A DNA stretch of 7,029 nt. It comes from Gemmataceae bacterium (lineage in GTDB: Bacteria; Planctomycetota; Planctomycetia; Gemmatales; Gemmataceae). Of this stretch, positions 1 to 7,029 are shown in pieces. The DNA is taken from the NCBI GenBank assembly GCA_947490035.1, contig CANLGS010000207.1, positions 1 through 7,029 on the forward strand. The letters run 5' to 3'. The notes below the pieces were generated by a model, which was not told where the DNA came from, searched no databases, and saw nothing but the letters and a program-made list of their open reading frames with translations. The position numbers and the translations under genes are program-made. Position 1 is the stretch's first letter. The number at the start of each line of letters is the position of its first letter.

Positions 1-1
1 C

Positions 2-478
2 GCCGAGGGCGGCGAACTGGACTGGCTGTTCGTCCAGAACGAACTCGCGGTGCTGATTAACTGGGGCGCCGCGGCGAAGAACCCGATCCCGATTCCGGCC
101 GAGAAGCCGATGACCGAGAAGGAGCGCATCGAGTCGGCGGTGCGCGGCTACCGTCTGTACAACTCGTCCGACTTCGGGTGTATCGGTTGCCACGCGAACT
201 ACGGCCGCGAACAGCGACTGAAGTGGGACGTGTGGGGGACGATCGTGCAGCCGCGGAACTTGATGCTCGGCGTGTACCGCGGCGGGCGCACCGGCGAAGA
301 CCTGTACGCGCGCATTTACGGTGGAATCGCGCCGGTGGCGATGCCCTCGTCCGCACAGCACGCGACGGGCACGCCGGACAAGATTTGGGACATCGTCCAC
401 TTCCTGCACGCGCTCTCCGACCCCGCCGACCGCAAGCGGATGCAGGAGCGCGATCCCGCCATTACATTCGGGCCTTGA
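2..478 (+). CDS. c-type cytochrome, C-terminal part (5' end outside window)
   Basis: The frame is open from the left edge to a TGA at 476-478, giving 158 residues of a protein whose start lies upstream. One class I cytochrome c domain is visible. The heme-binding motif CIGCH is at visible residues 60-64 (bases 179-193), and a likely distal methionine ligand lies in VAMPSS at residue 114, followed by a typical C-terminal helix (DKIWDIVHFLHAL). The stretch GEDLYARIYGGIAPVAMP resembles c-type cytochromes that work as electron shuttles or oxidase-associated subunits. The residues before the heme (LDWLFVQNELAVLINWG) could link to an earlier domain, so a longer di-heme or membrane-anchored protein is possible. 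The protein is presumably exported, since heme is attached outside the cytoplasm. Its closeness to the ACIII genes suggests a role in the same electron-transfer chain; this is inference. The heme domain call is firm; the exact family is not resolved. Confidence 0.85.
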   Translation, partial: AEGGELDWLFVQNELAVLINWGAAAKNPIPIPAEKPMTEKERIESAVRGYRLYNSSDFGCIGCHANYGREQRLKWDVWGTIVQPRNLMLGVYRGGRTGEDLYARIYGGIAPVAMPSSAQHATGTPDKIWDIVHFLHALSDPADRKRMQERDPAITFGP

Positions 479-505
479 GAGTAGGCCGTTGCGAAGCCGC
501 GAGCG

Positions 506-524
506 GCGCCGGAATAACCGGCGC
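506..524 (+). terminator. short hairpin after the cytochrome gene, possible terminator
   Basis: A perfect 7-bp inverted repeat (GCGCCGG, loop AATAA, CCGGCGC) begins 27 bases after the cytochrome stop codon. No run of T follows directly, only a mildly pyrimidine-rich stretch, so it is not a classical intrinsic terminator. The position between two genes separated by 163 bases fits a transcript end or a 3'-end stabilising hairpin. Confidence 0.35.
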
Positions 525-631
525 GCCCCGTCCGTTTCTCATTGCCCCTTCAGGACTCGTTAAGCGTGTCCTAACCATTCGTCCTGTAAGGTGGAGGTAG
601 ATTATTCATCACCGAACGGATTCGGGCATTT

Positions 632-635
632 GGAG
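632..635 (+). promoter_or_regulatory. ribosome binding site deciding the start at 642
   Basis: GGAG lies six bases before the ATG at 642, which is good spacing. The frame is open further upstream to a GTG at 591, but that start has no comparable Shine-Dalgarno sequence and would add 17 residues not expected in the Pmp3/YqaE family. The ATG is therefore preferred. Confidence 0.7.
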
Positions 636-641
636 TCATCC

Positions 642-860
642 ATGCTGGTTGTCCTCTGCGTTTTGTGCCCGCCGCTCGCGGTGTTGCTCACCGCCCCGTC
701 GGAAGTGGCGAAAAACCTCGGCCTGACAATCCTGCTGTACGTGCCCGGTATGCTGCACGCGCGGGCCACCGTCGAGCAGTACCACACGAACCGCCGCTAC
801 GCGTCACTGATGCGCGTTCTGGACACCCACACCGGGCCGATGAAACGCCGCGCCGCGTGA
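642..860 (+). CDS. Pmp3/YqaE-type small membrane protein
   Basis: The product is 72 residues, from the ATG at 642 to TGA at 858-860. It has two hydrophobic segments, about residues 1-17 and 25-41. The first contains the double proline and LAVLL pattern (CPPLAVLL, residues 9-16) and the second ends in VPGMLHA (residues 34-40). This matches the Pmp3/YqaE (UPF0057) pattern of a PPLAV helix followed by a helix ending in PGxxHA. Family members are inner-membrane proteolipids linked in yeast and plants to membrane potential and salt or cold stress; the bacterial role is poorly known. The usual length is about 50-55 residues, so the polar, basic tail (residues 41-72) is a C-terminal extension of roughly 20 residues. 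The gene stands alone between two hairpins, so it is probably transcribed separately from actABC. I found no strong promoter before it. The family call is good; the function is unknown. Confidence 0.75.
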   Translation: MLVVLCVLCPPLAVLLTAPSEVAKNLGLTILLYVPGMLHARATVEQYHTNRRYASLMRVLDTHTGPMKRRAA

Positions 861-873
861 GGCTTGAATCACT

Positions 874-921
874 GCAAACGCGAACGGCGGTCGGGTTTCC
901 CCGATCGCCGTTCGCGTTTGC
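874..921. terminator. long perfect hairpin, probable terminator after the Pmp3-like gene
   Basis: Sixteen bases (874-889) are perfectly repeated in reverse complement at 906-921. The pairing extends inward through one G-T wobble to a 22-bp stem (874-895 with 900-921) closed by the four-base loop TTTC. It begins 13 bases after the stop codon of the Pmp3-like gene. There is no T run on either flank, so it may act as a transcript-end protecting hairpin or a terminator of the non-canonical type. Because it is nearly symmetric it could act on both strands. Confidence 0.55.
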
Positions 922-994
922 GCCATTCCCTTCGGAGGTTTCCGCCCCTGGCGCAATCGCGAACGGCGCGGGCCGGTACGGGTACATTCGCCGG

Positions 995-1014
995 AATGAC
1001 ACCGCGCTGTCATT
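995..1014. promoter_or_regulatory. 20-bp palindrome, possible operator
   Basis: AATGACA at 995-1001 is mirrored by TGTCATT at 1008-1014 around a six-base G+C-rich centre. Half-site length and spacing suit a dimeric DNA-binding protein. An overlapping inverted repeat, CATTC at 985-989 with GAATG at 994-998, shares part of the left arm, so as RNA the two pairings would compete. The site lies about 85 bases before the promoter-like -35 at 1098. Operator function is inferred from symmetry and position only. Confidence 0.35.
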
Positions 1015-1097
1015 AGAACGATTTCCTGTTTCCCCTGTTGTTTTCCCGCGCTCCAGCGGCTACATTTCGGCTTTGTGAATATTGCGGCAAAGTCGGG

Positions 1098-1124
1098 TTG
1101 ACTCTCCCGCGGGCCAGTTATAAT
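1098..1124 (+). promoter_or_regulatory. sigma-70-like promoter
   Basis: TTGACT at 1098-1103 matches the -35 consensus at five of six positions, and TATAAT at 1119-1124 is a perfect -10. The spacer is 15 bases, shorter than the usual 17; reading the -35 one base earlier (GTTGAC) gives 16. Such an AT-rich -10 stands out in this high-GC background. Transcription would start near 1131 and give a leader of about 80 bases before the GTG at 1212. It could drive the DUF4190-like gene and possibly actABC by read-through. Confidence 0.6.
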
Positions 1125-1137
1125 TCACAAGGAGCAC

Positions 1138-1172
1138 CGGCGGAGAAGGCGACACATCACACCTTCTCGCCG
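1138..1172 (+). promoter_or_regulatory. leader hairpin between promoter and start codon
   Basis: CGGC plus GAGAAGG (1138-1149, with one unpaired G at 1142) can pair with CCTTCTC plus GCCG (1162-1172). This makes an 11-bp stem with a single bulge and a 12-base loop. It sits inside the predicted 5' leader and well before the ribosome binding site at 1200-1204. It may stabilise the messenger or affect translation. No known riboswitch class is recognised. Confidence 0.35.
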
Positions 1173-1199
1173 CGTCGAACGGCCACCACTCCCCAAGAC

Positions 1200-1204
1200 G
1201 GAGG
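1200..1204 (+). promoter_or_regulatory. ribosome binding site deciding the GTG start at 1212
   Basis: A strong GGAGG lies seven bases before the GTG at 1212. The open frame extends upstream to a TTG at 1038, but that stretch covers the promoter-like element at 1098-1124. The translated extension also looks non-biological: rich in R, T and P, with no domain. The GTG is therefore taken as the start. Confidence 0.75.
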
Positions 1205-1211
1205 CCCGATT

Positions 1212-1541
1212 GTGGAACACCCCACGGCAACGACCGCACCGGCGACCGGCACGCGCTCGCCCAACGACTCCCACGTCGCCCGCGGGTTGGCCGGCGTGTC
1301 GGTCGGCATGGGCTTCTTCTCCGCGTGCGTGTTCTGGTGGACCCCGTTCTCCTCGATCCTCGCAGCCGTGGGCCTGGTCCTCGGCCTGATCTCGCTCGCC
1401 CGCGGCGTGAAGGGCGGGCTGCGCGGCGAGAACTACGCGATGGTCGGCACGCTCCTGTGCGCGACCAGCCTCGCGATCACGGTTACGCTGAACCAGGGAC
1501 TGCGGTACACACAGTGGGACACGCTCCCGTGGCTGTGGTGA
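1212..1541 (+). CDS. small three-helix membrane protein, DUF4190-like
   Basis: The product is 109 residues, from GTG at 1212 to TGA at 1539-1541. A polar Thr/Pro/Ala-rich N-terminus (residues 1-22) is followed by hydrophobic segments at about residues 25-43, 46-63 and 76-95. The tail is short and aromatic, ending in LPWLW. The alternation of a small-residue helix (SSILAAVGLVLGLISLARG), a charged Gly-rich loop (VKGGLRGENY) and another helix beginning AMVGTLL is the layout of DUF4190-type proteins, whose function is unknown. The resemblance is from pattern only. No cofactor ligands or catalytic motifs are visible. It has its own promoter and strong ribosome binding site, and ends 135 bases before actA with no clear classical terminator. 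It could be co-transcribed with actABC, but nothing ties it functionally to ACIII. Confidence 0.6.
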   Translation: MEHPTATTAPATGTRSPNDSHVARGLAGVSVGMGFFSACVFWWTPFSSILAAVGLVLGLISLARGVKGGLRGENYAMVGTLLCATSLAITVTLNQGLRYTQWDTLPWLW

Positions 1542-1558
1542 GCCGCCGCCTCCGGCGT

Positions 1559-1665
1559 CGGAATGTAAAAGGAAAAAGGTAAAAAGTAAAATTGAAGAGG
1601 GAGAGGTAGAAGGAAAGGTCGCGACTCGCGTCTTTTACATTTTACCTTTTTAATTTTACATTCCG
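1559..1665. repeat. AT-rich inverted array of 7-base repeats before actA
   Basis: The arms 1559-1591 and 1633-1665 are inverted copies matching at 30 of 33 positions, separated by 41 bases. Each arm is built of 7-base units. From 1565 to 1592 there are four consecutive units of the type GTAAAAN or a one-base variant. From 1632 to 1659 the same unit appears four times on the opposite strand (CTTTTAC, ATTTTAC, CTTTTTA, ATTTTAC). Bases 1561-1619 contain no C and 1633-1664 contain no G. The region is strikingly AT-rich against the surrounding high-GC genes. It fills most of the 135-base gap and ends at the actA ribosome binding site (GGAAGG, 1665-1670). It may be an inserted dispersed repeat, and as RNA it would form a long hairpin just before actA. 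Confidence 0.8.
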
Positions 1666-1676
1666 GAAGGTTCGCC

Positions 1677-2459
1677 ATGCCTCAGATCTTCCCGAAGGCG
1701 CTGAACCCGATCGCCAAGATGCTCATTCTCGCCGCGCCGCTTTTGGCCGGCGGAGCGGGCGTGACGGGCGCCGCGTTCTACCGGTCGAGCTACGCCACCG
1801 GCGTGGGCGAGATCCGGCCGCAGCCGGTCGCGTTCAGCCACGCCCACCACGTCGGGCAGCTCGGCATCCACTGCGTCTACTGCCACACGTCGGTCGAGAA
1901 GTCCGGGTTCGCCAACATCCCACCGACCAAGACGTGCATGAACTGCCACCAGCAAATCTGGCAAGGCGCCGACGTGCTGGAACCGGTCCGCAACAGCTAC
2001 AAGGAAGACAAGCCGATCGAGTGGCTGCGGGTCCACAACCTGCCGCACTACGCGTACTTCAACCACTCGATCCACGTCGCGAAGGGCGTCGGGTGCGTGT
2101 CGTGCCACGGCCGGCTCGACCAGATGAACCTGACCATGCAGAACAGCACGCTCCTGATGGAGTGGTGCATCTCCTGCCACCGCGCACCCGAGAAGCACCT
2201 GCGGCCGAAGACGGAAGTCTTCAACATGCAGTACGACCCGAAGAAGCCGGCGAAGTGGACGGCCGAGGACTTCGGGGTGAGTGGCACGCTCGCCGGCAAG
2301 CCGCACCCGGCGCTGTCCGACCCGGCGGTGTACGACGCGGAGAAGAAGGAGTTCAAGGACCGCCCGACGAGCCAGAAGGAACTCGGGCTGTTCCTGAAGG
2401 ACAAGTACAACGTGCGCGACGCGGTCACGCTCACCAACTGCTCGATGTGCCACAGATAG
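1677..2459 (+). CDS. actA: alternative complex III subunit ActA, pentaheme cytochrome c
   Basis: The product is 260 residues. ATG at 1677 follows GGAAGG at 1665-1670 by six bases, and the stop is TAG at 2457-2459. Five CxxCH heme motifs are visible: CVYCH (66-70), CMNCH (87-91), CVSCH (140-144), CISCH (164-168) and CSMCH (255-259), the last only one residue from the C-terminus. Additional histidines that commonly serve as distal ligands occur in FSHAHH (53-58) and YFNHSIH (127-133). A single hydrophobic helix at about 12-34 would anchor the protein with its hemes on the outer face. ActA is the multiheme subunit of ACIII that passes electrons from the ActB iron-sulfur clusters to a cytochrome c or terminal oxidase. 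Heme number, anchor and the actB/actC genes directly downstream all fit. Related multiheme c7/NapC-like cytochromes are the alternative, but the context argues against them. Confidence 0.93.
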   Translation: MPQIFPKALNPIAKMLILAAPLLAGGAGVTGAAFYRSSYATGVGEIRPQPVAFSHAHHVGQLGIHCVYCHTSVEKSGFANIPPTKTCMNCHQQIWQGADVLEPVRNSYKEDKPIEWLRVHNLPHYAYFNHSIHVAKGVGCVSCHGRLDQMNLTMQNSTLLMEWCISCHRAPEKHLRPKTEVFNMQYDPKKPAKWTAEDFGVSGTLAGKPHPALSDPAVYDAEKKEFKDRPTSQKELGLFLKDKYNVRDAVTLTNCSMCHR

Positions 2460-2560
2460 CTGTTAGCCGAAAGCTGTTAGCCGTTGGCCCGCAGCCAACA
2501 CGAAGGGCCGGAAGTTTAGTTGTCTGGCTAACAGCCAAGAGCCAAAAGCCAAGAGCTAAC
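2455..2560. repeat. inverted array of 7-base repeats between actA and actB
   Basis: Units of consensus NTTRGCY run head to tail on the + strand through about 2455-2496: GATAGCT, then GTTAGCC at 2462-2468 and 2476-2482, GTTGGCC at 2483-2489, with more degenerate units between and after. On the opposite strand five units fill 2526-2560, read on the + strand as GGCTAAC, AGCCAAG, AGCCAAA, AGCCAAG and AGCTAAC. The two arrays face each other across about 29 bases. The 12-base word AGCTGTTAGCCG is directly repeated at 2458-2469 and 2472-2483. GCTGTTAGCC is perfectly complementary to 2526-2535. The phase of the left array runs into the actA stop codon. The array fills most of the 112-base gap and ends just before the actB ribosome binding site (GAGG, 2563-2566). 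The layout mirrors the array before actA, with a different unit sequence. Confidence 0.8.
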
Positions 2561-2571
2561 GCGAGGTTGCG

Positions 2572-5952
<3,381 letters not shown>

Positions 5953-5955
5953 GCA

Positions 5956-6034
5956 GGCGAACCCCGCCCGCAAGGGCGGGGGTGTTCGCTCGCACAGTGC
6001 CGGAACACCCCCGCCCTTGCGGGCGGGGTTCGCC
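5956..6034. repeat. perfect 32-bp inverted repeat with nested hairpins between actB and actC
   Basis: Bases 5956-5987 are repeated exactly in reverse complement at 6003-6034, separated by 15 bases. Inside each arm there is a further perfect hairpin. The left arm has CCCCGCCC, loop GCAA (a GNRA-type tetraloop as RNA), then GGGCGGGG; the right arm has the complement with loop TTGC. The element starts three bases after the actB stop and ends just before the actC ribosome binding site (AGGA, 6041-6044), filling nearly the whole gap. It could be a transcript-processing or attenuating hairpin, or a dispersed palindromic repeat of the REP/BIME kind. No T run follows, and actC must be expressed for the complex, so full termination is unlikely. 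Confidence 0.85.
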
Positions 6035-6051
6035 AGAACGAGGAACCTGAC

Positions 6052-7029
6052 GTGGCGACAGCGGAACTACCTCCCGCCCGCTCGACCGAGCTGCCGCTCG
6101 AACCCGAGATGCACCCGCTCGTCAAGAGCGGGTACACCGGGCAGCCGCACGACCTCGTGTCGGTCGGCAACGCGATCGGCAACGTCGTACTCGACGGCAA
6201 CCACCCGCGCGGCTGGTGGATCGGCTTCCTGGCCGGGTTCGCCATGCTGCAGATCCTCGCGATCGCGGTGTGCTGGCTGTTCTACATGGGCGTCGGCGTC
6301 TGGGGCATCAACGTCCCGGTCGCCTGGGGCTTCGCGATCGTCAACTTCGTGTGGTGGATCGGCATCGGCCACGCCGGCACGCTGATCTCCGCCGTGTTGC
6401 TCTTGCTCCACCAGAAGTGGCGCACCAGCATCAACCGGTTTAGCGAAGCGATGACCATCTTCGCGGTCATGTGCGCGGGCCTCTTCCCGCTGCTGCACAT
6501 GGGCCGGCCGTGGTTCTTCTACTGGCTCTACCCGTTCCCCAACGTCGCCGGCGTGTGGCCGCAGTTCCGCAGCCCGCTGACGTGGGACGTGTTCGCGGTC
6601 ACCACGTACTTCACCGTGTCGCTCGTGTTCTGGTACCTCGGCCTCGTGCCCGACCTCGCGGCGCTCCGCGACCAGTGCAAGAAGCGGTGGCAGCGCATCG
6701 TGTACGGTCTGCTCGCGCTCGGCTGGCGCGGCTCCGCGATTCACTGGCGGCGCTACGAGAAGGTCTACTTGATCCTCGGCGGTATCAGCACGCCGCTGGT
6801 ACTCTCCGTTCACACCGTCGTGAGCTTCGACTTCGCCGTGTCGATTGTTCCGCTGTGGCCCGCGACGATCTTCCCGCCGTTCTTCGTCGCGGGTGCGATC
6901 TACTCCGGATTCGCGATGGTCGTCGTAATCGCGATCCCCGTGCGCAAGTGGTACAAGCTCGAAGACTTCTTCACCGACCACCACATGGACATCATGGGGA
7001 AGGTGATGCTGGCGACCGGGTTCCTCGTC
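6052..7029 (+). CDS. actC: alternative complex III subunit ActC, NrfD-like quinol-binding membrane protein (3' end outside window)
   Basis: A GTG at 6052, seven bases after AGGA, opens a frame that runs to the window end without a stop (326 residues visible). A 54-residue hydrophilic N-terminus ([18 protein letters not shown]) precedes hydrophobic segments at about 55-83, 90-119, 133-151, 176-199, 236-263, 271-297 and the beginning of another at 312-326. Residues [28 protein letters not shown] follow in two adjoining stretches (106-120 and 121-133), and [15 protein letters not shown] is at 149-163; both are characteristic of the NrfD/PsrC family branch that includes ActC. Members of this family have about ten helices in ACIII, so roughly two thirds of the protein is present. 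In ACIII, ActC contains the quinol-oxidation site and may contribute to proton translocation. It follows actB by 99 bases in the same direction, consistent with one operon. PsrC/NrfD subunits of other reductases are the alternative, made unlikely by the actA-actB context. Confidence 0.93.
   Translation, partial: MATAELPPARSTELPLEPEMHPLVKSGYTGQPHDLVSVGNAIGNVVLDGNHPRGWWIGFLAGFAMLQILAIAVCWLFYMGVGVWGINVPVAWGFAIVNFVWWIGIGHAGTLISAVLLLLHQKWRTSINRFSEAMTIFAVMCAGLFPLLHMGRPWFFYWLYPFPNVAGVWPQFRSPLTWDVFAVTTYFTVSLVFWYLGLVPDLAALRDQCKKRWQRIVYGLLALGWRGSAIHWRRYEKVYLILGGISTPLVLSVHTVVSFDFAVSIVPLWPATIFPPFFVAGAIYSGFAMVVVIAIPVRKWYKLEDFFTDHHMDIMGKVMLATGFLV

Larger units (their letters stand above)
861..1211. other. 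351-base intergenic region with regulatory-looking elements
   Basis: No credible gene is visible here. The region holds a long perfect hairpin (874-921), a palindrome (995-1014), a promoter-like pair (1098-1124) and a leader hairpin (1138-1172), listed separately. The 11-base word CGCGAACGGCG inside the left arm of the first hairpin (879-889) occurs again at 958-968, outside any hairpin I can see. Bases 1015-1097 show nothing recognisable. A frame open from a TTG at 1038 runs into the next gene, but it spans the promoter and lacks coding support. Confidence 0.6.

Noticed and set aside
597..606. TAGATT-like -10 element before the Pmp3-like gene
   Set aside because: No -35 match was found at acceptable spacing, so it is not reported as a promoter.
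591..641. GTG at 591 as the start of the Pmp3-like gene
   Set aside because: It has no good Shine-Dalgarno sequence and would add a polar segment before the first helix. The ATG at 642 has GGAG at six bases and gives the family's normal N-terminus.
1038..1211. Upstream extension of the DUF4190-like gene to a TTG at 1038
   Set aside because: It would put the TTGACT/TATAAT promoter inside the coding sequence and lacks a ribosome binding site. The GTG at 1212 has GGAGG at seven bases.
1656..2453. Long open frame on the minus strand opposite actA
   Set aside because: It is a shadow frame of a high-GC gene: its translation is an Arg/Val/His/Asp-rich mixture with no domain, while the + strand encodes five heme motifs.
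2462..2560. Heptad arrays considered as a CRISPR array
   Set aside because: The repeats are only 7 bases, directly adjacent with no unique spacers, and there are no cas genes in the window.
6067..6984. Open frame on the minus strand opposite actC
   Set aside because: It is rich in E, R, D, H and V with no domain, opposite a frame with clear NrfD-family helices. It is an artefact of GC bias.

Overview
The window reads as a high-GC planctomycete chromosome, most likely a Gemmata-type (Gemmataceae) organism. This rests on base composition, the style of the intergenic repeats and the gene content, so the lineage is an inference. The core is the 5' part of an alternative complex III (ACIII) operon. 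ACIII is the membrane quinol:cytochrome c (or quinol:oxidase) oxidoreductase that replaces the bc1 complex in many bacteria. I see ordinary, intact respiratory genes and no convincing sign of a novel multi-gene system. The unusual material lies between the genes.

Layout, all genes on the + strand. Positions 2-478 are the 3' end of a c-type cytochrome gene whose start lies outside the window. Positions 642-860 encode a small Pmp3/YqaE-type membrane protein, followed by a long perfect hairpin at 874-921. Positions 861-1211 hold no gene but contain that hairpin, a 20-bp palindrome, a good sigma-70-like promoter and a leader hairpin. Positions 1212-1541 encode a small three-helix membrane protein resembling DUF4190 proteins. 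Then come actA (1677-2459, pentaheme cytochrome), actB (2572-5952, fused molybdopterin-oxidoreductase-like and iron-sulfur subunit) and actC (6052 to the window end, NrfD-like quinol-binding membrane subunit, cut off).

How they work together: by analogy with characterised ACIII, ActC binds and oxidises quinol in the membrane, the four iron-sulfur clusters of ActB carry electrons outward, and the ActA hemes hand them to a soluble cytochrome or directly to a terminal oxidase. The remaining ACIII subunits (ActD, ActE, ActF) and perhaps a cytochrome oxidase would be expected just downstream. The cytochrome c at the left edge may belong to the same electron route.

The most notable pattern is that each of the three gaps around actA, actB and actC carries a different large inverted repeat. 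Before actA there is an AT-rich array of GTAAAAN heptads facing its reverse complement. Before actB there is an array of NTTRGCY heptads facing its reverse complement. Before actC there is a perfect 32-bp G+C-rich inverted repeat whose arms are themselves hairpins. These could be inserted dispersed repeats, messenger-stability elements, or both.
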